Counted from the first letter of the stretch, positions 10,666 to 27,123 are shown. The stretch is DNA of 64,000 bases from Silanimonas sp. (GCF_027530345.1 NZ_JAPZQK010000002.1:62001-126000), one strand, 5' to 3'. The notes: generated by a model from the letters alone, not told the origin. Numbers and translations: made by a program.

Positions 10666-11346
10666 TCAGGCGGCCGGTACCCCGGGGGAGGCGCGCCAGG
10701 CTGCGGCGGGACGGCGCAGGGGCGTCAGACCAATATCGCGGCGCACCGCCAGCAGGGCCCAAGCCACGCGCCCCCAGTCCATGCGCGCCGGCACGGGGGC
10801 CACATCGAGGGCGGCCGGCCGCCAACGCGGCCCAAGCGTGCGCTGCGCCACGACGTCGAGCCCCTCGCCGCGCAGCAGATCGACGATACGAGAGCACGGC
10901 AAGGCCCGCACGCCATGCCGCGCCCAGCGCAGCCGGGCCAAGCCCCACGGGTTCAGGCCGAACACCAGCAGTCGCCCATCCGGACGCAGGACCCGCGCGC
11001 ACTCCGAGACCAGACGCTCGGGCGAGGGCACCGACTCGAGGACGAAGCGCAGGTCGATCCGGCTCACCGCGGCGCTGGCCATCGGCAACGTGTGCAGGTC
11101 AGAGCGCCAGGCCCCTTGCCACCGGCCCGCGTCGGGGGCCAGCGTCCACGTCTCCGCGAAGCAGGCGGCGGGCTCTGGGACCAGCCAGTCCAGTTCGGGA
11201 AGCATCCGCAGCGACACCTGTCCGCCGCCATCGGCGCCGTGTTCGGTCCAGGCGGATTGCGCGCCGAGCAGCAAGCCCCGGGCGGGGGGATCGGCCAGCC
11301 AGCGGTTCAGGGCTTCGGCTTGACGGGGGAGTTGGAGGGCCGGCAT
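10666..11346 (-). CDS. Class I SAM-dependent methyltransferase
   Basis: [39 protein letters not shown]; located upstream of rnhA as is common. Confidence 0.75.
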   Translation of the reverse strand: MPALQLPRQAEALNRWLADPPARGLLLGAQSAWTEHGADGGGQVSLRMLPELDWLVPEPAACFAETWTLAPDAGRWQGAWRSDLHTLPMASAAVSRIDLRFVLESVPSPERLVSECARVLRPDGRLLVFGLNPWGLARLRWARHGVRALPCSRIVDLLRGEGLDVVAQRTLGPRWRPAALDVAPVPARMDWGRVAWALLAVRRDIGLTPLRRPAAAWRASPGVPAA

Positions 11347-11391
11347 GGTCGCGATTGTGCGGCAAAGGGCCGCGTGCCCGATGTTGAGCCC

Positions 11392-12615
11392 GTGCCCCTG
11401 CCCTCCCGACCTGCCCGCCTGATCCGTCACGCCTTGGCCGCCTTGGCCCTTTGCGGGCTCGCCGCGGGCTGCACGACACTGCCGGCCCCGGCGCCTCCCG
11501 GGCCGCCCGACCCCGTCGCCGTCGAGGAGCCAAGCGAGCCGCTGCAGCTCGCTCCGCCCCCGCCGCGCCGGGCCGCTGCCCCGCAGCCCGAGGCCGAACC
11601 CGCTCGCCCCGCCCGGATCGCCGACGGCCGCGTGCTGTTCGAGCGCTTGGCGGAATCCTTCGCCCCGCCGGTCTGCGTGCGCGGCGACCACAACCGCCAG
11701 TGGCGCCGGCGCTATGCCGGACATCCCGCCAGCTTCGAGCGTCAGTTGCGCGAAGCGCTGCCGCTGATGGCCTATGTCGTCGAAGCCGTCGAAGCCCGCA
11801 AGCTCCCCGGGGAGTTCGCGCTGATTCCGATCGTGGAGAGCGGCTATCGCCCGGAAGCCCGCGGCCCGGGGGGCCCGACCGGGCTGTGGCAGATGATCGG
11901 CAGCACGGCGCGCAACCACGGCGTGCAGGTGGGGCGCGGCTACGACGGCCGCCTGTCGCCGGTCGACGCTACCGACGCCGCGCTCGATTACCTCGCCGCC
12001 CTCCACGCCGAGTTCGGCGATTGGCGGGCAACGGCCATGGCCTACAACGCTGGAGAGGGACGGCTCCGCCGCGCGTTCGCCCGCGACGGCGCATCGCGGG
12101 TTTCGGGCGAGCGCCGGCTCCCCGCCGGCCTGTCGAGCGTCACCTACGCCTACGTCGCGAAGCTCCACGCCCTGGCCTGCCTGATCGCCGAACCCACCCG
12201 TCACGGCCTGACCCTGCCCGTCGACGCCTTCACCCCGCTCGAAGTGCGCCGCGCACCGGACGGTGCAACCCGCTTGGATGCCGTGGCCCGCGCTTGGGGC
12301 ACCGCACCCGAAACCCTCGCCCGCTGGAATCCGGCCTACCGCTCGGGCATCGGCCGGTCGGGCGCCCCGCGCCGCCTGCTCGTCCCGGTGGGCTCCGCCG
12401 TCGCGATGGCGCCGATCGCCTCGTCGTCCGCGCCCTTCGCCGGGAACGAGGAAGCGCCGGCCGAGGCGCCGCTCGAGCACACCGTCCGTTCCGGCGAAAC
12501 GCTCTGGCGCATCGCCCGCCGCTACGGCACGACAGTGCGCGCCCTCGCCGCATTCAACGGCATCGACGCGGCGCGCCCGCTGCGCATCGGGCGAACCCTG
12601 CGCATTCCAGACTGA
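11392..12615 (+). CDS. Lipoprotein lytic murein transglycosylase with LysM domain (MltD-like)
   Basis: Lipobox-like LAAGC; SLT region GPTGLWQMIGSTARNHG...MAYNAGEGRLRRA; LysM HTVRSGETLWRIARRYG; GTG start inferred. Confidence 0.85.
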   Translation: MPLPSRPARLIRHALAALALCGLAAGCTTLPAPAPPGPPDPVAVEEPSEPLQLAPPPPRRAAAPQPEAEPARPARIADGRVLFERLAESFAPPVCVRGDHNRQWRRRYAGHPASFERQLREALPLMAYVVEAVEARKLPGEFALIPIVESGYRPEARGPGGPTGLWQMIGSTARNHGVQVGRGYDGRLSPVDATDAALDYLAALHAEFGDWRATAMAYNAGEGRLRRAFARDGASRVSGERRLPAGLSSVTYAYVAKLHALACLIAEPTRHGLTLPVDAFTPLEVRRAPDGATRLDAVARAWGTAPETLARWNPAYRSGIGRSGAPRRLLVPVGSAVAMAPIASSSAPFAGNEEAPAEAPLEHTVRSGETLWRIARRYGTTVRALAAFNGIDAARPLRIGRTLRIPD

Positions 12616-12696
12616 GGCGTACAGTTGGCGCGGCCCTCGCGCGTCGTCACACTGTCGCGCTGCGGCGTCGTCGACGCCTGACCATCCGGAGGTTCC

Positions 12697-13494
12697 ATGG
12701 GTTTCCTTGCGGGCAAGCGCGCCCTCATCACCGGCATCGCCAGCCAGCGCTCGATCGCGAACGGCATCGCCGAGGCCATGCGTCGCGAAGGCGCCGAGCT
12801 GGCCTTCACCTACCAGAACGAGAAGCTGAAATCGCGCGTCGAGGACGCCGCCGCCGAATACGGCTCGAATATCGTCATCCCGCTCGACGTCGCCGACGAC
12901 GCGCAGATCGCCGCTTGCATGGCCGAGCTCGGCAAGCACTGGGACGGTTTCGACATCCTCGTGCACTCGATCGGTTTCGCCCCGCGCGAAGCGCTGGACG
13001 GCGGCTACCTCGACCACCTGACGCGCGAGAACTTCCGCATCGCCCACGACATCTCGGCGTATTCGCTGTCGGCGCTGGCGCAGGCCGCGCGTCCGATGAT
13101 GGCGAACCGCCAATCGGCCATCCTCACGCTCAGCTACCTCGGCGCCGAGCGCGCGCTCGCGAGCTACAACGTGATGGGCGTGGCCAAGGCCGCGCTCGAA
13201 GCCAGCGTCCGCTACCTCGCGCTGAACCTCGGCCCGGAAGGCATCCGCGTGAACTGCATCTCTGCCGGCCCGATCAAGACGCTCGCCGCGTCCGGCGTCG
13301 GCAATCTGCGCAAGATGCTGAAGCACGTCGAGGAGGTCGCCCCGATCCGCCGCAACGTCACCATCGAGGACGTCGGCAACGCCGCCGCCTTCCTGTGCTC
13401 CGACCTCGCGGCCGGCATCACCGGCGAAGTCACCTACGTGGATGGCGGCTACAGCATCCTCGGCATGGCCGGGCTGGACAGCGACAGCCACTGA
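12697..13494 (+). CDS. fabI: Enoyl-[acyl-carrier-protein] reductase (NADH)
   Basis: [61 protein letters not shown]. Confidence 0.96.
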   Translation: MGFLAGKRALITGIASQRSIANGIAEAMRREGAELAFTYQNEKLKSRVEDAAAEYGSNIVIPLDVADDAQIAACMAELGKHWDGFDILVHSIGFAPREALDGGYLDHLTRENFRIAHDISAYSLSALAQAARPMMANRQSAILTLSYLGAERALASYNVMGVAKAALEASVRYLALNLGPEGIRVNCISAGPIKTLAASGVGNLRKMLKHVEEVAPIRRNVTIEDVGNAAAFLCSDLAAGITGEVTYVDGGYSILGMAGLDSDSH

Positions 13495-13541
13495 GTCCCG
13501 TCGGCATCGCGGGCGCAGGCGGCACGCCGCCCCGGCGCAGC

Positions 13542-13577
13542 AACGGAAAAGCCCGGCTTTCGCCGGGCTTTTCCGTT
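13542..13577. terminator. Bidirectional intrinsic terminator between fabI and ppiD
   Basis: 16-bp perfect stem AACGGAAAAGCCCGGC/GCCGGGCTTTTCCGTT, TTTC loop, between convergent genes. Confidence 0.9.
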
Positions 13578-13629
13578 TCCTGGAGGGACCGCCGGGAATC
13601 GTTTCGCGGGCGGCCGGGGCCGCCCCGAA

Positions 13630-15639
13630 TCAAAGGCGCTCTTCGGCAACCGTGACCTCAAACTGGCCGCGCAGTGCCTTCACGAAGGCCTGGCGCTCCA
13701 TGTCGCCGCGCATCTGCGCAAGCTGCGCGCGGATCTGCGAGCGCACATCCGGCGTCAGCGTGCTGGTGTCACCCGGCGTCACCTTCGTCGCCACAACGAG
13801 GGCGAAACGGCCGCCGCTCAATTCAGCCAACCCGACATCCGCGGGCTTGCCCGCTTCGATCGGGAGCAGGCGGAACGCTTCGGTCGCGATCGCCGGGTCC
13901 GGGAAGCCGGCCTGGCGCGCAACACCATTGCTGTCCTGCGGCACGATGCCGAGTTCAGTCGCCAGCGCCTCGAGGGTCTCGCCCTTGCGCGCACGCTCCA
14001 GCAGGGCTTCCGCGCGCTCGCGGGCCGCGGTGGCCAAGCGGTCGGCTTGCAGATCGGCCTGCACCTGGTCACGGACCTCGGCGAGTGGGCGCAGCGCCGA
14101 CGGCGCATGCTCGGTCACCTGCAGCACGACGACCTGGTTCGGGCCGATCTCGATCGGATCGCTGACGAGGCGATCGTCCTTCTGCGAGCGCGAGAACGCG
14201 GCCGCGCGCACCGCCTCGATCGCCGCCACGCCGTCACCTCCGGCGCGGGTGAACGGCTCGGTCGCCTTGACCTCGACCTCCATCGCGCGCGCGACGGCCG
14301 GCAGCGAGTTCGGCTCGCGCAGGATCGCGTCGATCAGCGTGCCGCTCTTCTCGTTGAACAGGCGCTCGCGCTCCGATTCGCCGAACTCCGCGGCGAGCTG
14401 GTCGCGCACGGCCTCGAACGGCTGCTGCGAACCCGCCACCAGCTGCGTCAGCTTGATCACGTGCCAGCCCGCGTCGGTGCGAACCGGATCGCTCACGCCG
14501 CCCTCGGCCAAGGCATACACCGCATCCTCAAGGGGCTTCGGATAGAGGCCCGGCGCATCCTCGGTCGAACGGGCGATCGTGCCCAAATCGCCGCCCAGAT
14601 CCTTCGAGCCGAGGTCCTCGCTGTTCGCCGCGGCCAGGGCCGCGAAATCAGCGCCTTCCGCACGCGCCTGTTCAGCGATAGCCGCTGCCTTCGCACGCGC
14701 GGCCTCGATGGCCGCGTCGTCCGCATCCGCTGGGAGAGCGACGAGGATGTGCGCAGCGACGCGCTCCTCCTCGGTGCCGAAACGGCCCTTCTCGCTCTCG
14801 TAGCGATCGCGGAGGTCCTGCTCCGTCGGTTCGGAAGCCACGGCAATGCTCGCGACGTCCAACTCGAGGTAGGAGATCGTGACGGTCTCCTCGGTGCTGT
14901 AGCGCTCCGCATTGGCCGAATGCCATTCCGCGAGGGCGGCATCATTGGTGGCGTCCGCTGGCAGCGCCGGCGGCGGGATCTCGACGAAACGCAGATCGCG
15001 GGTTTCCTGCTGAAGCTTCAGCAGGCTCTCCAGTTCGGCATCACCCACGAGGCCGCTCTCGGCGACGGCGTTGGGCAGGGTGGACGTCGTCAGCTGGCGG
15101 GCGATCAGGGCTTCGAAACCCGCCGCGGTCAGGCCGCGCGACTGCAGCCAGATCTTGTAGGCGTCCTCGCCGATGAACTCGCCGTCCTGCGTGATGCCGT
15201 CGATCTCGAGGATGGCCTTGCGGATCTGCGAGGCATCCACCGCCACGCCGTCGCGCTGTGCCGCGATCTCGAGGATCTTCTCGTCGACGAGGCCGTCCAG
15301 CACGAGACGCTTGGTCTCGATGCTTTCCACCTGTTCGGCGTCATAGGCGTCGCCGGCACGCGCGCGCACTTGCTCGCGATAGCGATCGAAGCGTTCGCGG
15401 AATTCCGCCTGCGAGATCTCGACGCTGTCCCAGACGAAGGCACGGGCGAGACGGCCCGTCGCGCCATCCGAAGGGGCATCGCGCCACCAGGTCGGCGGCG
15501 ATTCGATCTTCGCGGAATAGGTATCGATGCGGGTCTGGAAATACTGCTCGATGCCGAAGAACGCCATGGCGAAGATGATCAGGCCGATGACGACCCAAGC
15601 GAACCAACCCGACGTGTGTTCACGGATTCTTTCCAACAT
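13630..15639 (-). CDS. ppiD: Periplasmic folding chaperone / peptidylprolyl isomerase PpiD
   Basis: MLERIREHTSGWFAWVVIGLIIFAMAFFGIEQYF anchor; SurA-N-like and parvulin domain regions. Confidence 0.92.
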   Translation of the reverse strand: MLERIREHTSGWFAWVVIGLIIFAMAFFGIEQYFQTRIDTYSAKIESPPTWWRDAPSDGATGRLARAFVWDSVEISQAEFRERFDRYREQVRARAGDAYDAEQVESIETKRLVLDGLVDEKILEIAAQRDGVAVDASQIRKAILEIDGITQDGEFIGEDAYKIWLQSRGLTAAGFEALIARQLTTSTLPNAVAESGLVGDAELESLLKLQQETRDLRFVEIPPPALPADATNDAALAEWHSANAERYSTEETVTISYLELDVASIAVASEPTEQDLRDRYESEKGRFGTEEERVAAHILVALPADADDAAIEAARAKAAAIAEQARAEGADFAALAAANSEDLGSKDLGGDLGTIARSTEDAPGLYPKPLEDAVYALAEGGVSDPVRTDAGWHVIKLTQLVAGSQQPFEAVRDQLAAEFGESERERLFNEKSGTLIDAILREPNSLPAVARAMEVEVKATEPFTRAGGDGVAAIEAVRAAAFSRSQKDDRLVSDPIEIGPNQVVVLQVTEHAPSALRPLAEVRDQVQADLQADRLATAARERAEALLERARKGETLEALATELGIVPQDSNGVARQAGFPDPAIATEAFRLLPIEAGKPADVGLAELSGGRFALVVATKVTPGDTSTLTPDVRSQIRAQLAQMRGDMERQAFVKALRGQFEVTVAEERL

Positions 15640-15675
15640 GGTGAGCGCAGGCTCCAACGCGAGGTCTGGAAAAAA

Positions 15676-15699
15676 CAAAGGCGCCTTGCGGCGCCTTTG
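15676..15699 (-). terminator. Intrinsic terminator downstream of tRNA-Asp
   Basis: Stem CAAAGGCGCC/GGCGCCTTTG then TTTTTT on minus strand. Confidence 0.88.
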
Positions 15700-15708
15700 A
15701 GTAGAAAG

Positions 15709-15785
15709 TGGCGGAGTGGACGGGACTCGAACCCGCGACCCCCGGCGTGACAGGCCGGTATTCTAACCGACTGAACTACCACTCC
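15709..15785 (-). tRNA. tRNA-Asp(GTC)
   Basis: Minus-strand cloverleaf, anticodon loop CTGTCAC, GGAGTGG/CCACTCC acceptor, CCA encoded. Confidence 0.96.
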
Positions 15786-15795
15786 GCCGAAAACT

Positions 15796-15870
15796 TGGTG
15801 GGTGCTGAGGGTTTCGAACCCCCGACCCTCGCCTTGTAAGGGCGACGCTCTACCGCTGAGCTAAGCACCC
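15796..15870 (-). tRNA. tRNA-Val(TAC)
   Basis: Minus-strand cloverleaf, anticodon loop CTTACAA, GGGTGCT/AGCACCC acceptor, CCA encoded. Confidence 0.96.
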
Positions 15871-15886
15871 TAGGCGAGCGAGGACG

Positions 15887-16159
15887 TTAGTTTACTGCAT
15901 CCTTCAGCGCTTTGCCAGCCTTGAATGCAGGCGACTTCGAGGCCTTGATCTTGATGGTCGCGCCGGTCTGCGGATTGCGGCCCTGACGGGCGGCGCGCTT
16001 GCGGACGGCGAAGGTGCCGAAGCCGACCAGCGTCACGGTGTCGCCCTTCTTCAGCGCCTTCTTGATGGTCTCGACCACGGCGTCGACGGCGCGACCGGCA
16101 TCGGCCTTCGACAGCTCGGCGGCATCAGCGACAGCGTTGACAAAATCAGACTTGTTCAT
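15887..16159 (-). CDS. hupB: DNA-binding protein HU
   Basis: [25 protein letters not shown]...[12 protein letters not shown]; downstream of lon. Confidence 0.96.
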   Translation of the reverse strand: MNKSDFVNAVADAAELSKADAGRAVDAVVETIKKALKKGDTVTLVGFGTFAVRKRAARQGRNPQTGATIKIKASKSPAFKAGKALKDAVN

Positions 16160-16266
16160 TCTTGACTCCCTGGGCGGGCTTCCCCGCGGATGTGTTCTGC
16201 CGGCGCACCGTCCTGCGGGCGCCAGCGGCATTCAGCCCGCCGGTGCGTGGACCGGGGCTGCGTGCC

Positions 16267-16295
16267 GTTATACCAGCGGCATTTCAGCGTCGCAA
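16267..16295 (-). promoter_or_regulatory. Candidate sigma-70 promoter of hupB
   Basis: Minus strand TTGCGA-17 bp-TATAAC. Confidence 0.65.
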
Positions 16296-16354
16296 CAAGC
16301 CAAACGCAGCAACGGCGCGGCTTGCAGCGATTCCAGTCGCGCGCGTTTTCGCGG

Positions 16355-18820
<2,466 letters not shown>

Positions 18821-18886
18821 GTCAGGCTCCTTGCGGCCGGTGTCGGCCCATGGACGCAGGATGGGGACGCCCTGCCCCGGAAACAA

Positions 18887-18918
18887 CAAGCCCCGCCTCG
18901 GAAACCGGGCGGGGCTTG
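18887..18918 (-). terminator. Candidate intrinsic terminator between clpX and lon
   Basis: Stem CAAGCCCCGCC/GGCGGGGCTTG, then TTGTTT on minus strand. Confidence 0.6.
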
Positions 18919-18943
18919 CTGGTATTCATGTTGGCGCCCGAAC

Positions 18944-20233
<1,290 letters not shown>

Positions 20234-20339
20234 TTCTTGGGAAACCCGGGGGCAGCGGTCTCGGCCCGAGAATAGCACCGGCACCCCGGAGCGGAAGCCC
20301 CGGGGTGCTGGCGTGGCGTGAAGGGGAAAACGGCGGCGT

Positions 20340-20963
20340 TCAGCCGGCCTGCACCGTGTCGTCCGGACGGCGCTCGAGCACGGCGTCGATCAGGCCGTAG
20401 GTCTTCGACTCTTCCGCGTTCATGAACAGGTCGCGCTCGAGGTCCTTCTCGATCTGTTCCACCGACTTGCCGGTGTTGGCAGCGTACTCGCGGGCCAGCT
20501 TCTCGCGGAGATACAGGATCTCCTTGGCCTGGATGGCGATATCGGTCGCCTGGCCCTGCGCGCCGCCCGAGGGCTGGTGGATCATCACGCGGGAGTTCGG
20601 CAGGGCGTAGCGCTTGCCCTTGGCGCCGGCGGCAAGCAGGAACGAGCCCATGGAGCAGGCCTGGCCGACGCAAATGGTGCTCACGTCCGGCTTGATGAAG
20701 CGCATGGTGTCGTAGATCGCCAGGCCGGCGGTGACGACGCCGCCCGGCGAGTTGATGTACAGGCTGATGTCCTTCTCGGGGTTCTCGGCCTCGAGGAACA
20801 GCAGCTGGGCGACCACGACGTTCGCCATGTAGTCGTCGATGGGGCCGACCAGGAAGATCACCCGCTCCTTCAGGAGGCGCGAGTAGATGTCGTACGCGCG
20901 CTCGCCGCGGGCGGTCTGTTCGACCACCATCGGGACGAGGTTGAGGCTCTTGGTCGGTTCCAT
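20340..20963 (-). CDS. clpP: ATP-dependent Clp protease proteolytic subunit ClpP
   Basis: [42 protein letters not shown]. Confidence 0.98.
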   Translation of the reverse strand: MEPTKSLNLVPMVVEQTARGERAYDIYSRLLKERVIFLVGPIDDYMANVVVAQLLFLEAENPEKDISLYINSPGGVVTAGLAIYDTMRFIKPDVSTICVGQACSMGSFLLAAGAKGKRYALPNSRVMIHQPSGGAQGQATDIAIQAKEILYLREKLAREYAANTGKSVEQIEKDLERDLFMNAEESKTYGLIDAVLERRPDDTVQAG

Positions 20964-20981
20964 GGGGCGCTCCGGTTCGGT

Positions 20982-22280
20982 TTAGGCGTTCGGGCGCAGC
21001 GCGTCGGTGAAGGACATCGCCACGTCGGTCGCCTGCGCACGCTCGGCGATCCAGTCGATCACCTGCTCTTCCATCACGCGCGCCTGCAGGCCCTGCATCA
21101 GATTGGGGTCGTTGCGGTAAAGATCAACCACCTGCTGCGGATCCTCGTAGGTCGAGGCGATCAGGTTGATGGCTTCGTTCACGCGCTTCGGTTCAAGGCG
21201 CAGGTTGTTGCGCTTGGCCACTTCGCCGACGATCAGGCCGGCCGAAACGCGGTTGCGCGCGGCGGCCATGAACGGGGCATGGTCGACCTGGCCGACGTTC
21301 TGGCCCTGGCGGCGGGCATTCTCGGCGGCCTGGGCGGCCATCGAGCGGGCCTCGGCCTCGATCAGGCGGGGCGGCAGTTCGATGTGGGCGTAGGCGGCGA
21401 CCAGCTTCTGGGCCACCTCCGAGCGCAGGCGGGCCGACAACGCGCCCTTCAGCTCGCGCTGCAAGTTGCTGCGCACTTCATCGCGGAACTTGTCGAGCTT
21501 GCCGGACTTGACGCCGAAGCTCTTGATGAAAGCCTCATCGATCGCCGGCAGGTTCTGCTCGGAAACCTTGGCCGCCTTGACGTTGACCTGCGCGGTCTTG
21601 CCGGCGAGCTCGGCGACGCGCCAGTCACCCGGGAAAGTGACGTCGACGGTCTTTTCCTCGCCGGCCGACAGGCCGACCAGGGCCTGCTCGATCGCCGGGA
21701 ACAGCATGTTGCTGCCGACGACGGTCACGCCGCGCTCGACACCTTCTTCAGGCAGGCGCTTGCCATCGACCATGGCGAAGTTCTCGACGTTGACGAGATC
21801 ACCGGCCTGCGCGGCCCGCTCGACGACGTTCCACGAACGGCGCTGCTGGCGCAGCGTCTCGATCATGTTGTCGATGTCGGTGTCTTCGACCGACGCGGCG
21901 GCCCGCTGGATCGCCAGCGTGGTGATGTCGATGTCGCCGAAGTCCGGCGCCACTTCGAAGGTGGCCGTATAGCGGATTTCTTCCGCGACGCCGCCTTCGG
22001 CGTTGATCTCGGGCTGGCCCACCGGCTGCAGGTTCTGCTGGCGCAGGGCCTCGCCGAAGGTGTCGCGCACGACATCCGAATAAGCCTCCGAACGCACCTG
22101 CGAGCCGAAGCGCTGCTCGATGACCTTCGCGGGGACCTTGCCCGGGCGGAAGCCGTTCATGCGCACCGTGCGCGAGAGCTCGCGAAGGCGGTTGCCCACG
22201 GCGCTCTCGAGGCGCTCGGCCGGGACGCTGACCGAAAGCTTGCGCCCCAGGCTGCCGATGGATTCAACGGAAACGTGCAT
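20982..22280 (-). CDS. tig: Trigger factor
   Basis: MHVSVESIGSLGRKLSVSVPAERLESAV; upstream of clpP. Confidence 0.95.
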   Translation of the reverse strand: MHVSVESIGSLGRKLSVSVPAERLESAVGNRLRELSRTVRMNGFRPGKVPAKVIEQRFGSQVRSEAYSDVVRDTFGEALRQQNLQPVGQPEINAEGGVAEEIRYTATFEVAPDFGDIDITTLAIQRAAASVEDTDIDNMIETLRQQRRSWNVVERAAQAGDLVNVENFAMVDGKRLPEEGVERGVTVVGSNMLFPAIEQALVGLSAGEEKTVDVTFPGDWRVAELAGKTAQVNVKAAKVSEQNLPAIDEAFIKSFGVKSGKLDKFRDEVRSNLQRELKGALSARLRSEVAQKLVAAYAHIELPPRLIEAEARSMAAQAAENARRQGQNVGQVDHAPFMAAARNRVSAGLIVGEVAKRNNLRLEPKRVNEAINLIASTYEDPQQVVDLYRNDPNLMQGLQARVMEEQVIDWIAERAQATDVAMSFTDALRPNA

Positions 22281-22334
22281 GGTGACTCCTGAAATGTCGC
22301 GTGTTGTGCCGCGCTCGTCGCGCGCGCTGGAAAC

Positions 22335-22370
22335 GAAAAAACCCGCGGAGTCAGGCCTCAAATCCTCCGC
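22335..22370 (-). terminator. Candidate terminator downstream of tRNA-Leu
   Basis: GCGGAG/CTCCGC stem then GGGTTTTTTCG on minus strand. Confidence 0.55.
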
Positions 22371-22383
22371 ACCGGATGCTGCT

Positions 22384-22468
<85 letters not shown>

Positions 22469-22502
22469 AGGCTTTGGAGCAGGCGAAGCGGCGTTCGAGG
22501 TT

Positions 22503-22578
22503 TGGTGGGCCGTCTAGGATTCGAACCTAGGACCTACGGATTAAGAGTCCGCTGCTCTACCAACTGAGCTAACGGCCC
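22503..22578 (-). tRNA. tRNA-Lys(CTT)
   Basis: Anticodon loop CTCTTAA, GGGCCGT/ACGGCCC acceptor, CCA encoded. Confidence 0.95.
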
Positions 22579-22632
22579 GGAAACCTCGTCGCCGACGCGA
22601 CTGCGAAGGCGAATTATGCCCTACTGAAGGGC

Positions 22633-22710
22633 TGGGGTGGAAGACGGGATTTGAACCCGCGACCCCTGGAATCACAATCCAGTGCTCTAACCAACTGAGC
22701 TACATCCACC
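22633..22710 (-). tRNA. tRNA-His(GTG)
   Basis: Anticodon loop TTGTGAT, G-1 present, CCA encoded. Confidence 0.95.
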
Positions 22711-22720
22711 ACATTGAAAC

Positions 22721-22797
22721 TGGCGCGCCCGGCAGGAATCGAACCTGCAACCGCCGGCTTAGAAGGCCGGTGCTCTATCCGATTGAGCTACGGGCGC
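22721..22797 (-). tRNA. tRNA-Arg(TCT)
   Basis: Anticodon loop CTTCTAA, GCGCCCG/CGGGCGC acceptor, CCA encoded. Confidence 0.95.
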
Positions 22798-22867
22798 TCA
22801 GAAACGGATGGACCCACCGGACCCGACGCCGGGGCATCAGCTTATCGACACCACCAGACCACGCAAC

Positions 22868-22944
22868 TGGTCGGGGCAGAGGGATTCGAACCCCCGACAT
22901 CCAGCTCCCAAAGCTGGCGCTCTACCAGACTGAGCTATACCCCG
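22868..22944 (-). tRNA. tRNA-Pro(TGG)
   Basis: Anticodon loop TTTGGGA, CGGGGTA/TGCCCCG acceptor, CCA encoded. Confidence 0.95.
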
Positions 22945-23030
22945 GCTTTGAAGCGGTCGGGCGAAGAACGACTGCCACGCGAATTGTGTTGGACCACTGG
23001 ATCGACGCGATGCCGCGTCTCTCCTCCGAA

Positions 23031-23053
23031 CAAAAAAGGTGCCGAAGCACCTT
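23031..23053 (-). terminator. Intrinsic terminator of tRNA-Arg(ACG)
   Basis: Minus strand AAGGTGC-TTCG-GCACCTT followed by TTTTG. Confidence 0.85.
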
Positions 23054-23063
23054 GTTTGATCGA

Positions 23064-23140
23064 TGGCGCGCCCGGAAGGATTCGAACCTCCGACCCCCAA
23101 GTTCGTAGCCTGGTGCTCTATCCAACTGAGCTACGGGCGC
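23064..23140 (-). tRNA. tRNA-Arg(ACG)
   Basis: Anticodon loop CTACGAA, GCGCCCG/CGGGCGC acceptor, CCA encoded. Confidence 0.95.
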
Positions 23141-23290
23141 GTAGAAGTGAAATTATGCGGAGTGGATGTCGGGACGTCAAGCCCCGGAACCCACTTTTCT
23201 GAACCACCACCGCGACGCATGCGATTGATGCAAACGCGCGGGCGATCTATTCCCGCCAGACGAAGACGCCGCCCGAGGGCGGCATCGACG

Positions 23291-23383
23291 TGGCGGAGTG
23301 AGAGGGATTCGAACCCTCGATAGAGCTTTTGACCCTATACTCCCTTAGCAGGGGAGCCCCTTCGGCCTCTCGGGCATCACTCC
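23291..23383 (-). tRNA. tRNA-Ser(GCT)
   Basis: Anticodon loop CTGCTAA, long variable arm, GGAGTGA/TCACTCC acceptor, CCA encoded. Confidence 0.95.
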
Positions 23384-23425
23384 GTCGACCCGCACCTCAT
23401 CGGCGCGGGCGCAAAGAGTAACGGC

Positions 23426-23641
23426 TCACGCCTCTCCGGGCAAATCTTCTTTGCCTCTGGATGGCCCTTTGCCGGCTTCGTCGCGCTGGATGCGCTGGAA
23501 AATCTCTTCGCGATGCACCGCAACTTCCTTCGGGGCGGTGATGCCGATGCGCACCTGATTGCCCTTGACGCCGAGGACCGTCACGGTCACGGAATCGCCG
23601 ATCATCAGGGTTTCACCGACCCGCCTGGTCAAAATCAACAT
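23426..23641 (-). CDS. csrA: Carbon storage regulator CsrA
   Basis: [34 protein letters not shown]. Confidence 0.98.
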   Translation of the reverse strand: MLILTRRVGETLMIGDSVTVTVLGVKGNQVRIGITAPKEVAVHREEIFQRIQRDEAGKGPSRGKEDLPGEA

Positions 23642-23821
23642 ACGCGTGTTCCTCGTCCGGGGTTCTTCCTACACCGGACCGCGGCGGCATCCGAGCCCAC
23701 CGCAGCCTGATCGGCTCTGCACGACGCACCGCACAGACCACCGATACTAGGCGCGCTGGACTTCACGCGCAACGCGCCAGGGCCTTGGAAAAGGCAAGCT
23801 CCGTCAGCATCCGCCGCACGC

Positions 23822-26476
<2,655 letters not shown>

Positions 26477-26583
26477 GCGGAACCTGAAGGCGGGTCGGAA
26501 GGGCACGGCCGAGGCCGCGTCATGCCGACATGGGAGGCGGAAAGTCAGCCTTCAAGGGTAGCAGGGGGCGCGCGGGGATTGGC

Positions 26584-27119
26584 TCAGGGCTCGTCGTCGC
26601 CTTCGGCACACAGGGCCAGGGCCTGCCGGGCCTGGTCCTGGGAAAACCCTCGCCGCAGCAGGAAGCTCACGGCCTTGTGACGCAATTTGATCGCTTCCGC
26701 CCCCCGCCCGGCAGCCCGAAGCGCGGGAAGGAAGCGAGCCGCGACGCGAGCCGCGGTGTCCGCCCAATCGAGGCCGTCGGCTTCCGCCACCTCGAACGCC
26801 GCGTCGACATCGGCCGCTGGCACGCCGTTGACGCGCAACTCGGCGCGGATGCGGATCGGACCCTGCCCTGCCAATGCACGGCTTCGAACCAAGGCCTCGG
26901 CGTAGCGGCGATCGTCCTGGAAGCCCTGCCGCTGCAGGGTCTCAACGGCAGCGTCGAGCTCGTCGACCTCGACGCCCTTCCCGCGCAGCTTGCGCTTCAG
27001 CTCAGTGGCCGAGTGCTCGCGCCGGACCAGGAGCCCGAGGGCCCGCTGGTAGGCAGGAACCGCAGGGCGCTCGCGACGACCACGCGGGGATGGCTCGCGG
27101 TCGTCAGCGCCCTCGCCAC

Positions 27120-27123
<4 letters not shown>
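26584..27123 (-). CDS. recX: Regulatory protein RecX
   Basis: [25 protein letters not shown]; overlaps recA stop by 4 bp. Confidence 0.93.

Noticed and set aside
10666-13491. 941-aa minus-strand ORF ending in a methyltransferase
   Set aside because: Only the last 227 aa (from ATG at 11346) are methyltransferase; the rest is antisense to the transglycosylase and fabI.
20577-22292. 571-aa plus-strand ORF opposite clpP/tig
   Set aside because: Shadow ORF antisense to clearly identified genes.
22714-23202. ORFs with REGFEPS / GIEPATAGLEGRCSIRLSYGR-like peptides in tRNA region
   Set aside because: These are translations of antisense tRNA genes, a well-known annotation artefact.
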